Origin: Neomegalonema sp. | GTDB taxonomy: Bacteria; Pseudomonadota; Alphaproteobacteria; Rhodobacterales; Rhodobacteraceae | NCBI GenBank assembly: GCA_022760355.1 | Contig: JALEGB010000012.1 | Location: 1-64,000, forward strand | DNA length: 64,000 nt | Direction of reading: 5' to 3' | In this document: piece by piece, positions 1 to 10,300 of the stretch | Numbering within the stretch: the first letter of the stretch is position 1 | How the letters are laid out: every line of letters starts with the position of its first letter | The notes under the pieces: generated by a model | Databases searched by the model: none | Told to the model about the DNA's origin: nothing | Seen by the model: the letters and a program-made list of their open reading frames with translations, nothing else | Made by a program: the position numbers and the translations under genes

Positions 1-93
1 GTCTTGACCGGGCAATCAGCCCGCTCCGCGCCCGGTGCGCAGCCGAGAACGGGCTAGGAAGCGCTGACGACGCCTGCTGAAGGGGTTTCGACC

Positions 94-2160
94 CTAGTCG
101 CCCCACAGCTCGCGACGGCGGCGGCGGCGTTCGCGGATTCTCTCCCGCACTGGTTCGCGTCGGGTATAGGTTGGGCGAACGGGCTGCGCATTCGAGCGGG
201 TGCGGCGCACGCGGCGACGCGGCGTCGCTCTTGAGCGTGAAACGGGCTCGGCGCTTGTGCCGACATAGGCGTAAGAGCTTGGAATCGTGCTTTCGGCCAG
301 CGCAGCGATCGGCATGCCTTCGTGAATAGGCTCCATGATCGACTGCCAGATCATCGCTGGAATGCTGCCGCCGGTGACGCGATGAAGCGTCTTTTCTTGG
401 ATATCGTTGCCCATCCAGACCACGCCGATAAAGTCGCCAGTGAAGCCTGCGAACCAAGCATCGCTATAGTTCTGCGTGGTTCCGGTTTTGCCTGCTGCGG
501 GACGTTCGCCCAAGCGCGCGCGGCGTCCGGTGCCCCCGTCGACGACGGAGCGCAGCAGCGACACCATCCATTCTGCGTGTTTCTTAGGCATAACGCGCTC
601 AGTCGTGTTGGCCTTGTGGCGCCAAAGCACATTTCCGCGGCGATCCGTGATCTCAACAATTCCGTAGCCCGGCGTGGACAGCCCGCCGCGGTTGAAGGAG
701 GCGTAGGCCCCCGCGACTTCAAGCGGGTTGGTTTCGATCACGCCAAGCGCCAGAGACGGAAAAGGAGGGATATGGTCTTTGAAGCCGGCTCGGCGCGCCA
801 GCGCGATGACGCGCTTCATACTGGCGGCTTGAAACAGGCGGACGGCCGCCACGTTGCTTGATCGGGCCAGGGCGACCGACAGCGGGATCCAGCCGAGATA
901 TCGGCGCGAATAGTTGCGAGGCGACCAGGCGCCGGAGGCGGTTCGGATTGTGACCGGACCATCCAGCACCTTTGATCCAGGCGAGACTCCAGCCTCAAAT
1001 GCTGCGGCGAAAACGAAAGGCTTAAAGGCTGAGCCGAGCTGTCGGCGCGCTTTTGCGGCGCGGTTGAATTCGGAGCGCGCATAGTCGCGCCCGCCAACCA
1101 TCGCCCGCACCGCGCCGTCTTTGCTTAAGATAACAAGCGCCGCTTGGGCGGCCTTGTCCCGCTTCGCATGCTCGGCGAAAATCTTCTCGACAGATTCTTC
1201 CGAGACTTTCTGCGCGCGCGGATCCAGGGTGGTGCGGACGATAACGTCGTCCGCTTTTTTCCAAACTTCCGCCGGAATTTCATCCAGCGCCCAGTCGACG
1301 AAGTAGGAGGACCGCTCGGTAATGACTGGGGGTTTCATCTGATCAATTTCGACACGAGCGGTCAGATATTGATCATAGTCCAGCTTGCCGGAGCGAAACA
1401 TCGCGCCCAGAATGACCCGCGCGCGCCCTTGCGCTTTGGTAAAGTCATTGGTCGGCGACCACTTCGATGGCGCGCGCAGGAGGCCGGCAAGCAAGGCGGC
1501 TTGCGCGGGCGAAATCTTCTCGACATCAACCTTGAAGTAAGTCTTGGCGGCGGCTCTAAACCCATAAGCTCCGGCGCCCAAATACACGCGGTTCATATAT
1601 ATTTCTAGAATTTCTGGCTTCGTATACTTGTATTCCAAGGCAAAAGCGAAAGCGAGTTCTCGTAATTTCCGCCCGAGCGCCCGCTCCGAGCCGACAAAGG
1701 ATTTCGCCACCTGCTGCGTCAATGAACTCCCGCCCTGGGCCGTGCGGCCGGCGCGCCAGTTTACCCAAAGCGCCCGCGCGATGCCAAGCGGGTCCACACC
1801 GGTGTGCCAGAAGAACCGGAGATCCTCCGTCGCGAGGATCGCGTCGATCACCACCGGGCTGACCTTAGAGTAGGAGGCGCGCTCATGCTTTTGTCCGCGG
1901 ATGCCGAGGAAGCTGCCGTCGAGCGCATAGAAAGAGGCGGACCCTTTCTCGCGCGCGTCAAGCAATTCGCGATAGTCGCCCGGCAGATCGAGTGAGCGCT
2001 GCCATGTTGCGATGCCAATGACCGCGCCGACGCTTAATCCAAGTGCAAAGAGACCGATCACTATCGATCGCACCAACCGCCAGCCGAGCCACAGCCCGCG
2101 GTAAATATTCATGGTGAAGGCGACAGCGACGCGATGGCCCCCGGTTGAAATTCTGCTCAT
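94..2160 (-). CDS. Bifunctional penicillin-binding protein, PBP1A class (glycosyltransferase 51 + transpeptidase)
   Basis: Polymerises lipid II into glycan strands and cross-links the stem peptides in the periplasm. The 688-residue product has a cytoplasmic start, one membrane anchor at about residues 32-52, and a GT51 domain whose catalytic Glu sits in ATEDLRFF (about 112), followed by GGSSLTQQ. The transpeptidase domain shows GSAFKPF (Ser 377, Lys 380), SSN (434-436) and AGKTGTT (KTG 558-560), so both activities look intact. The C-terminal 45 residues are very Arg-rich, an unusual tail that may bind anionic polymer. The start is supported by GGAGGA eight bases upstream; a second Met at residue 17 is possible. 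It is transcribed away from glnK. The domain assignment is secure; whether to call it PBP1A or another class A paralogue is less so. Confidence 0.93.
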   Translation of the reverse strand: MSRISTGGHRVAVAFTMNIYRGLWLGWRLVRSIVIGLFALGLSVGAVIGIATWQRSLDLPGDYRELLDAREKGSASFYALDGSFLGIRGQKHERASYSKVSPVVIDAILATEDLRFFWHTGVDPLGIARALWVNWRAGRTAQGGSSLTQQVAKSFVGSERALGRKLRELAFAFALEYKYTKPEILEIYMNRVYLGAGAYGFRAAAKTYFKVDVEKISPAQAALLAGLLRAPSKWSPTNDFTKAQGRARVILGAMFRSGKLDYDQYLTARVEIDQMKPPVITERSSYFVDWALDEIPAEVWKKADDVIVRTTLDPRAQKVSEESVEKIFAEHAKRDKAAQAALVILSKDGAVRAMVGGRDYARSEFNRAAKARRQLGSAFKPFVFAAAFEAGVSPGSKVLDGPVTIRTASGAWSPRNYSRRYLGWIPLSVALARSSNVAAVRLFQAASMKRVIALARRAGFKDHIPPFPSLALGVIETNPLEVAGAYASFNRGGLSTPGYGIVEITDRRGNVLWRHKANTTERVMPKKHAEWMVSLLRSVVDGGTGRRARLGERPAAGKTGTTQNYSDAWFAGFTGDFIGVVWMGNDIQEKTLHRVTGGSIPAMIWQSIMEPIHEGMPIAALAESTIPSSYAYVGTSAEPVSRSRATPRRRVRRTRSNAQPVRPTYTRREPVRERIRERRRRRRELWGD

Positions 2161-2931
<771 letters not shown>

Positions 2932-2986
2932 GCGAGTCTACGGTTCAAAAATTCCACCACTGCAAAGTACTTAAGGGGGTAGTTCT

Positions 2987-4375
2987 ATGAGCACACGCTC
3001 TTGGATTGCAATCGCCGCAGGTTCCGCGGCGATCATGGTTCCGGCGCTCGGCTTGGCTCAGGAAGCCACAGAGCCGGCCGCTGCAGCTGCAAAGATCGCT
3101 ACGAGTGTAAAAACCAGCGACAGCGCCGGCAACTTTGCCGACGCGCCATACATCTTGAACACCCTGCTGTTCCTGATCGGCGGTTTCTTGGTCATGTGGA
3201 TGGCTGCTGGCTTCGCAATGCTTGAAGCCGGCTTGGTTCGTTCAAAAAATGTGGCCATGCAGTGTGTGAAAAACGTGCTGCTGTTCTCGATCGCAGCAAT
3301 CATGTTTTACGTGATTGGCTACAACATCATGTATCCGGGCGACGCATGGACGGTTCCGGACGTGATTGGCAGCCTTGCGCCATTCTACGAGACCGAGCCT
3401 GTCGGCCTTAAGGACGTCAAAGAGACCGGCACCTATTCGGTCGCTTCGGACTTCTTCTTCCAGCTGATGTTCTGCGCGACCACCGCGTCGATCGTCTCCG
3501 GCACCTTGGCTGAGCGCGTCAAGCTGTGGCCTTTCCTGATCTTCGTTGTTGTTCTCACCGGCTTCATCTACCCAATCGAAGCTTCGTGGGAGTGGGGCGC
3601 AGGCTGGCTCGACGATATGGGCTTCTCGGATTTCGCAGGTTCGACCCTGGTTCACGCCGCTGGCGGCTGGGCCGCCCTGGCTGGCGCGCTGCTGCTCGGC
3701 TCGCGGATCGGCAAATACAAAGGTGGCAAAACCAACCCGATGCCGGGTTCGTCGCTGCCTCTGGCCACCCTCGGCACGTTTATCCTGTGGCTGGGTTGGT
3801 TCGGCTTTAACGGCGGTTCGCAGCTCGCAATGGGCACGATCGGCGATGTTGCTGACGTCAGCCGCATCTTCGTCAACACCAACACTGCAGCAGCTGCTGG
3901 CGCGATCGTTGCGGCGGTTCTGACCCAGATCCTGTACGGCAAAGTCGACTTGACCATGATCCTCAACGGCGCGCTGGCTGGTCTGGTGTCGATCACCGCC
4001 GAGCCGCTGGCTCCGTCGGTCATGTTGTCGATCTTCATCGGCGCCATCGGCGGCGTGATCGTTGTCTTCACCGTTCCGCTGCTGGACAGCCTGCGGATTG
4101 ACGACGTTGTCGGCGCGATCCCGGTCCACCTGTTTGCTGGCATCTGGGGCACCCTGATCGTTCCGCTGTCGAACAGCGATGCGAGCTACGTGACCCAGGC
4201 TATCGGCACCTTCGCTATCGGCGCCTTCGTCTTCGTCACCAGCTTCATCGTCTGGGCGATCCTGAAGTTCACCATCGGCATTCGCGCTTCGGAAGAAGAC
4301 GAAATGGGCGGCATGGACGCGGCGGAAGTCGGCATGGAAGCCTATCCGGAATTCGGCAAACAGTCGCTCACGTAA
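2987..4375 (+). CDS. amtB: Ammonium transporter AmtB
   Basis: Trimeric inner-membrane ammonium channel. The product has 462 residues with a cleavable-looking signal segment (residues 1-24, ending GLAQEA), then about eleven hydrophobic helices beginning with NTLLFLIGGFLVMWMAAGF. The twin pore histidines are visible in STLVHAAGG and AIPVHLFAG. The start has AAGGGGG nine bases upstream. Cotranscribed with glnK, whose product gates it. The short C-terminal tail (EEDEMGGMDAAE) is the expected GlnK-interaction region. Codon use is even and strongly biased, as in a well-expressed gene. The strand opposite is open for 295 codons, which I treat as a shadow of that codon bias. Confidence 0.96.
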   Translation: MSTRSWIAIAAGSAAIMVPALGLAQEATEPAAAAAKIATSVKTSDSAGNFADAPYILNTLLFLIGGFLVMWMAAGFAMLEAGLVRSKNVAMQCVKNVLLFSIAAIMFYVIGYNIMYPGDAWTVPDVIGSLAPFYETEPVGLKDVKETGTYSVASDFFFQLMFCATTASIVSGTLAERVKLWPFLIFVVVLTGFIYPIEASWEWGAGWLDDMGFSDFAGSTLVHAAGGWAALAGALLLGSRIGKYKGGKTNPMPGSSLPLATLGTFILWLGWFGFNGGSQLAMGTIGDVADVSRIFVNTNTAAAAGAIVAAVLTQILYGKVDLTMILNGALAGLVSITAEPLAPSVMLSIFIGAIGGVIVVFTVPLLDSLRIDDVVGAIPVHLFAGIWGTLIVPLSNSDASYVTQAIGTFAIGAFVFVTSFIVWAILKFTIGIRASEEDEMGGMDAAEVGMEAYPEFGKQSLT

Positions 4376-4472
4376 CCCTTTCGCATTCCGCGTGAGTTAC
4401 TGAGGCGCCTTTGGTCGGGCGCCGCGCCGAAGCGCCCCGCCGGTCTCCCCCGGCGGGGCGCACCCAAAAAAC

Positions 4473-4503
4473 AACGCGCTGCAAGCGATTGCGGCGCGTT
4501 TTT
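4473..4503 (+). terminator. Rho-independent terminator after amtB
   Basis: AACGCGC pairs with GCGCGTT across a 14-base loop and is followed by a T-run. A much stronger GC hairpin without a T-run (arms 4432-4443 and 4450-4461) lies just upstream and probably helps to block read-through. Confidence 0.7.
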
Positions 4504-4577
4504 CTGTTTCCTCGCTGCTCCGACTCGCAGAGCGGGGGCCCGACATGGGCGCGCGCGACTATTGGGCTGGAACTGAT

Positions 4578-4654
4578 TGGTCGGAGTAGCAAGATTCGAA
4601 CTTGCGGCCCCTGCCTCCCGAAGACAGTGCTCTACCAGGCTGAGCTATACTCCG
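4578..4654 (-). tRNA. tRNA-Pro (anticodon CGG)
   Basis: Read on the minus strand, the sequence folds as a cloverleaf: acceptor CGGAGTA/TACTCCG, D-arm AGCTCAGCCTGGTAGAGC, anticodon stem CTGTC/GGCAG with loop TTCGGGA (anticodon CGG), and T-arm with GTTCGAATC. Discriminator A is followed by an encoded CCA. It reads CCG, a frequent Pro codon in this GC-rich genome. Confidence 0.95.
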
Positions 4655-4764
4655 TTTCGATCTGGCTGATTACGGATTTCGCTCAAGCGCCGCAAGGGGG
4701 AGTTTTTGCCGATAAGGATCTTGCAACCGGGCGCAAGCGATATTAATAACCCGGTTCCGCATGT

Positions 4765-4839
4765 TGGGGCGTAGCCAAGTGGTAAGGCAGCGGTTTTTGG
4801 TACCGCCATGCGCTGGTTCGAATCCAGCCGCCCCAGCCA
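4765..4839 (+). tRNA. tRNA-Gln (anticodon TTG)
   Basis: Acceptor TGGGGCG/CGCCCCA, D-arm with AAGTGGTAAGGC, anticodon stem GCGGT/ACCGC around loop TTTTGGT (anticodon TTG), T-arm with GGTTCGAATCC, discriminator G and encoded CCA. It lies 110 bases from tRNA-Pro on the opposite strand. Confidence 0.95.
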
Positions 4840-5042
4840 ATATCTTTTCCTGAGATCACAGTCGTTTCACGCCGCCAGCTTTTCTATGCTGCGAGGCGCG
4901 TTTCGCTTTGTCACGGCAGTGTCGGATGGCATAAGCCCGACCCAACAGGATTGTGTCGGCGTCGAGTGCGTCGGCTGCGCCACTGCTGGAGGGCCGGCCG
5001 CGCGCTGGCGATCGCAGAAGCTGTCGAAGGATCTGAAGCGGA

Positions 5043-7262
5043 ATGCGCCGAAGCGAAATCATCGGACTGCTCAGCTTTGCGATCATCGGGATCGCCGCCC
5101 TTGGTCTTGGCCGCTATGTCGCCGGCACAATCGAGAACAAGTCGATTGAAGCAGCCCGGCTGAAGCTGGACGAAATCGGTTTTCCGGAAATTGGCGTGGC
5201 GGCCGACGGCGCTGTGCTCGCGCTGTCCGGCCGAGTCCAATCTGCGCGCGACCACCGCGTGATCTTGCGGAGCTTTGAGGAGCTGAAAGCCAAGCCGGCG
5301 GTGGTGGACAACATCGTCGTCGTCGCGCCGCTGGTCGATTTGCAGCCGGCGATCCTGCATATTCATAAGGACACGCGAACCCTGACGCTTTCGGGCGACG
5401 CGCCAAATTCCGAAGCGCGGGACCTGCTGGGCGCGCGGGCCGAATTTGGCGCCGGCGCTCTGGCGTTTCTGAATGTGATGGATACGCAGCAGCGTCGCGC
5501 CGAAGACCAATGGATGCGGGCGGCTGAGGCGGCGATTGACGCTGTCGGGAAATTGCGCACGGCGCGGGCGACGGTTGAGCCTGGGCTGGTGCGGTTGGCC
5601 GGCGCCGCGATTGACGCCGATCGGAAGGCGGAGGTTGAGAAGGCGCTGAAAGCCGCGATCGATCCAGCCTTCAAGCTAAAGCTCGATATCGCGTCGCCGC
5701 CGCCTTTGTTGGCGCCCTATGTATTTGCTGCGCGCAAAAGCGAACAAGGATTTGAGATTTCGACCTGCGCCGCGCCGGATGCGGCGCAACGCTCGGTTAT
5801 CCTTGGCGCGCTGCGCGCGCGGGACCTTCTGTCCGAGCGTCGCCGCGCCGAAGCCTGCATCATTGCCAACGGCGCGCCGAACGGCGATTGGGCGCAAGCG
5901 GTTGAGCGCGCGATTGATGTGCTGGGACCGCTGGTCGAAGGCGAGGTGCGCATTGTTGACGATGCGATTGAGCTGTTTGGCTATGTCTCGCGCGAGTCGG
6001 AGATTGAGCGGGCGAAGAAAGCCTCCTCGGAGCGGTGGCCGGCGGCGTACAGCGTGCGGGTGGATATTCGCAAGGTGCTGCCGGTGGTGCGGCCCTTTAC
6101 TCTGACGGCGGTTAAAACGCCGGGCGTTGTGCGCCTAAGCGGCCATGCGCCGAGCCGTGACCGATCAGAAGCGTGGGCGACGAAGCTGGATGCGACGAAC
6201 ACGCTGGCGCTGGCGCGCGGCGCGCCGGCGGAGTGGGCGCAGGCCGCGACCGTGATGATCGATGCGCTTGCTGAACTGAAAGTGGGGGCGGTTACGTTGG
6301 CGGACCGCAGCTTCCGCCTTGCGGCGCCGGGGGACGCTTCGGAACGCGCGAAGCTTGAGGTTCGCCTCAAAAAAGCTCTGCCGAAAAGCTATCGTCTCAC
6401 GGTCGTGGAAGCGAAAGCGCCGAGCGATCGAGCCGAGACCGCGGCGGATAAGGTGCTGCGGGACACAGGACCCGTTGACAATAGCAGCTATTTCTTCGTC
6501 GCGCAGAGGCTGCCAAATGGCGATGTTACGGTGCGCGGCGTGGCGCCGGACAAAACCTCTGAAACAGTGATCGCGGTGTATGCGCGGGCGAAAGTGAAGT
6601 CGCTCTCCTTCAAGGCGACGCTGGTTGCGGGACGCGGCGCTGCGCCGGAATCCTGGCAGCTGGCGATTTTCGCCGGCCTGGAGGCGCTGGGCCAGCTTGA
6701 TTCAGGCTCTCTTCGCGTTGAGCCAGGCGCAATTATTTTGCGCGGCAAGACCCAGGGCGCGATCGACGCCCGCCGAGCTGGCGCCGCTCTTGCAGAAAAG
6801 GCGCCTAAGAGCTTCGCTCGCTTCTCTCGGGTTGAAATCGTCGAGACGCGGCCGAAAAAAGATGGTGAGAAGGGCCCTGATCTTGCGTCTAAGCCCTGCG
6901 TTGACGCGCTGAACAAAGATGTCAAGAAGAACCCGGTGCGCTTTGATAGCGGCAGCACCGCGATTTCTTCAGATAGCGAAGCGGTGCTTGACGTATTGGC
7001 GGCGATTATCCGGCGCTGTCCAGCTGCGCGCATTGAAGTGGGCGGACATACGGACTCGCTGGGATCGGCGGAAGGAAACGCGGCGCTCAGCCGCGATCGA
7101 GCCGAGGCGGTTCGCCGCGCGTTGATTGCGCGTCGGGCGCCTCGGGCGCAACTAACGGCGAAAGGGTACGGACCATCCGAACCCGTCGCGTCGAACGATA
7201 CAGAAGAAGGCCGAGAGAAGAATCGGCGGATTGAATTTAAGCTGCTTGGAAGCGCGGACTAA
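5043..7262 (+). CDS. OmpA-family envelope protein with N-terminal anchor and repeated BON-like domains
   Basis: A 739-residue protein with one N-terminal membrane helix (LLSFAIIGIAALGLGRYVAG, residues 6-25) and no signal-peptidase site that I can see, so it is probably anchored in the inner membrane with a periplasmic body. The middle holds several degenerate units of about 100-150 residues that combine a BON-like pattern (V.L.G.V.S..DR..IL) with a recurring motif of the type PYVFAARKS or PFTLTAVKT followed by GxAP. The last 110 residues are a clear OmpA peptidoglycan-binding domain (VRFDSGSTAIS, GHTDSLGS, LSRDRAEAVRRAL, NRRIEF). The next gene, 92 bases downstream on the same strand, encodes a giant coiled-coil/HHH protein. 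This pairing is known in several alphaproteobacteria but has no function assigned that I know of. The start has only a weak AAGGA 13 bases upstream. Confidence 0.85.
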   Translation: MRRSEIIGLLSFAIIGIAALGLGRYVAGTIENKSIEAARLKLDEIGFPEIGVAADGAVLALSGRVQSARDHRVILRSFEELKAKPAVVDNIVVVAPLVDLQPAILHIHKDTRTLTLSGDAPNSEARDLLGARAEFGAGALAFLNVMDTQQRRAEDQWMRAAEAAIDAVGKLRTARATVEPGLVRLAGAAIDADRKAEVEKALKAAIDPAFKLKLDIASPPPLLAPYVFAARKSEQGFEISTCAAPDAAQRSVILGALRARDLLSERRRAEACIIANGAPNGDWAQAVERAIDVLGPLVEGEVRIVDDAIELFGYVSRESEIERAKKASSERWPAAYSVRVDIRKVLPVVRPFTLTAVKTPGVVRLSGHAPSRDRSEAWATKLDATNTLALARGAPAEWAQAATVMIDALAELKVGAVTLADRSFRLAAPGDASERAKLEVRLKKALPKSYRLTVVEAKAPSDRAETAADKVLRDTGPVDNSSYFFVAQRLPNGDVTVRGVAPDKTSETVIAVYARAKVKSLSFKATLVAGRGAAPESWQLAIFAGLEALGQLDSGSLRVEPGAIILRGKTQGAIDARRAGAALAEKAPKSFARFSRVEIVETRPKKDGEKGPDLASKPCVDALNKDVKKNPVRFDSGSTAISSDSEAVLDVLAAIIRRCPAARIEVGGHTDSLGSAEGNAALSRDRAEAVRRALIARRAPRAQLTAKGYGPSEPVASNDTEEGREKNRRIEFKLLGSAD

Positions 7263-7354
7263 CCGCCGCGCCGCGCCGCGCGATCGCCAGAACGGGCCAA
7301 ACGGCCGAGGCGAGGGCGGACGGCGCCCTCCGGCAGACGTTTGGGAGCCGTACC

Positions 7355-10300
7355 GTGGATCAGCTGTTCCAAAATACGCCGATTTGGCTTTGGCTTGTTC
7401 TTGCCGCCGTGCTGGGCGCAGCGGCGATGTGGGCGTATTGGCGCTGCCTCGTGCAGGAGAATCAGGCTCTGGCCGAGGCGGCTCTGGCCGATCGCGACGC
7501 GCAGCTGCAAAGCATCCAGGAGCATTATGACGAGCATCCGCTCGGCGTTGGGCCGGCGGAGCCTGCAGCGGCGGCGCTGCCCATCGCCGCGTTGGCCGCG
7601 GAGACTGGGCCGAAAGCGGATGGCGATGAGGCGGCGAAGTTGCGCTATCGCGTCTGGGCGCTGGAAACGCGGCTGCGCCGGGTCCAGGATGGGGTGCGCG
7701 CCGGCGAAGCCTTGGACGCTTCGATGGTCGGCGAAGGGCTGGATGAGGTCGACGGCGACGGCCCGCCGCCGCGGGAGGTCGCTGAACTGAAATTCGCAGC
7801 CTGGCGCGCGGCCCAGGCGAAGGAGGCGCCCAAGACGGCGCTCGCGCCGTTGGCCGAGGCGAGTTTGCCCCCCAAAGGCGCGCCGGCGGAGCCTGGCGCG
7901 GCGGCTGCGTTGGCGGCGCGCGCGGATCGGCTTGAAGCCCGGTTGGCGCGCACGTTGGCGGCGGCGAAGGGAGGTCGGCTGTCGGAGCTGCAGGCGATTG
8001 AAGATGAGCTCGCAGCCGACAAGGCGAGCCAGTCAAAGCGCTTTGGATCTGCTTTCGAGCCGGTCGGTTCGGGGGATCCCAGCAGCTTGCGTTTCCGCAA
8101 CTGGCTGTTGAGCGCGACCCTTACGCGGGTGCTTGAGCAAGCGCGCGCGGGATGGCCGATCGATCCAACTGCAGTATCGGAAGAGCTGGAGGCGGCGGCG
8201 CGCGGCGCTGCGAAGGTTGAATTGCCGGCGGACGCGCCAGCGGAGGAGCCGCGCGCGGAGGCTGCTCCTGCGGATAAAACAGCGTCAGAATTGAAAGCCC
8301 TGTCCGATGAGCGCGACGCGTTGGCGGATGAAAGCAGCGGCCTGCGCTATCGCGTTTGGATGTTGGGGCGCGGGTTGGACCCTGACACGGGCGCTGAGCG
8401 TTTCAAGACGACGGCCGAGCCCGATGGGGCGGCGATTGAAAAGCTGACGCTTGAGCTGACGGAAGCGAAATCCGAGGCTGACGCGGCGACCGGGTTGGCT
8501 GAAGAGGCGCAGGAGACGATCGACGCCATTCGCGCCGAGCTTGAAGAAGCGAAGGCTGAGGCGGCGACCGCGGCCGTCGCGGTTGAGCTCGGACGCAAAG
8601 CGGAAGAGCAGTCAGACGCCCTCCGTGCGCGGATTGAGCGGTTGGAGCCGGAAGTTGAACGGCTGACCGAGGCGCGGCGGCAGGCGGTCGAGGAGCTTGC
8701 TCTGGTCAAAAAACGTGTGGGCGCGGACGCGGATGCGGCGCGGCAATTGCGCAGCCGCGCGAGTCTGGCGGAGGCGGGTCTTCGCGCTGTGCGGGCGGAG
8801 CTGGCGGACGCGTCGCAATTTGCGCCGGCTCGCGACGCGGCTCAGGCCGAACTCGCAACGGTGCGCGGAGGGTTGGAGCGCGCGACCGCGGAGAATGCTC
8901 GGCTGCACAGCGCCGCCGCCGCGACCGAGGCGCGACTTTGGTCGGCCGAATGGCGCCTGGCGAATGCGCGCACCCACTTGGCGGCGACCGTCGCCAGCGC
9001 TGAGCAGATCGCGCAGGAAAAGGCGCGCCTGGTGGAGCGCGAGGGCGATGTTCGGCGTTTGCGCTCTGACACCGCGGTCTTACGTTCCCGTTTGTGGTCG
9101 AGCGAATGGCGCTTGAAGCACGCAGCCGCGTCAGTTCAGGAAACCCAGCGGCTCAAATCCGCACTGGCGGCGGCGGATAATCGGCCGCCGGTCACGGTCG
9201 AGGATCCGAAGCTGCGGGCTGAGCGCGATCGGTTGACGACGCGCGTGCGTGAGCTGGAGGTCGCGCTGGCCCAGCGTGGCGACGCCGACGAGGCCGAGCT
9301 GCGGCGGCGGGAGGCGGAAACACTGCGCGCTCGCTTGGCGCTGGCTGAGGCTGAGGCGACGCGGATGCGCGCCGCTCTGGTCGAAAGCGCCGCCGAACGC
9401 GCGGTAAAATCGGAGCGGATCAGCAAGAGCGAGCGGTCCGGCGCACCGGTCAGCCGCAGCGCCGGCGCGGCTCTGGCGGCGGCGCGCGAGGCGGCGAAGC
9501 CTGATCCGTTCGCGGCGCGCATGCGCGCGCCGAGCTCGACGCCCGAAGAGGACACGGCGCGGGCAAAACTGCGCCGGGAACTAGAGCCGGTCCGCGGCGC
9601 TCCGCTATGGGGCGTTGAGACAGCGGCGCTGGAGCTGATTGACAGCAGATCCATATCTGCGATCACCAGCCCGCGGCCGACATGTTTACTGGATCGTCCA
9701 AGCGTGGGCGAGCCGGATGATCTGACCCTGATTGCGGAAGTGACGCCCAAAATGGCGGATGCGATGCGTCGGATTGGATTGTTCTATTTCCATCAGTTCG
9801 AAGAATGCGCTCCGCGCGATTTGGCTTGGATTGACGACAGGCTGTCCCTGCGCGGCGCAGTTGTGCGGGAACGGTGGACGCCGCAAGCGCGTCAGCTGGC
9901 CGAGTGGAAACGCGCGAAGCGCCTGAAGCTCAATATGCGGGGCTATTGGACGGTGGATTGGAGCGCTGACGAAGCTCCCGCCATCACGGCGTTGGCGCCG
10001 CCCGCCCCGGAACCAGCTTCTGTCGCAACCGTTCGGCATGTGGTGAATGTCGATCGACCAATGTCGGGCGCCGAATATGCGATGCTTGATCTGATTGCGG
10101 ATCCGAAATTCGATGAGAGCGACGCCGGCATGCCGGCGGAACTGCGGGTGGCTGAGGGGCGATTGGCGGACGATCTGACGCGAATCAGCGGCGTTGACAC
10201 AACGCTGGCGACGGCGTTGGCCCGCTACAATGTCACGACCTATCGCCGGATCGCTGAGATGACGCCGCAGGCTGGGGCGTGGCTCGATCGCCGGCTCGGG

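Noticed and set aside
3242-4129. 295-codon open frame on the minus strand opposite amtB
   Set aside because: It is the mirror of strong codon bias in amtB; the translation is polar and repetitive (Asp, Arg, Gln) with no start signal or domain.
7152-8036. 294-codon minus-strand frame with a Pro/Arg-rich translation
   Set aside because: A GC-rich shadow of the OmpA/HHH genes, low-complexity, with no start signal.
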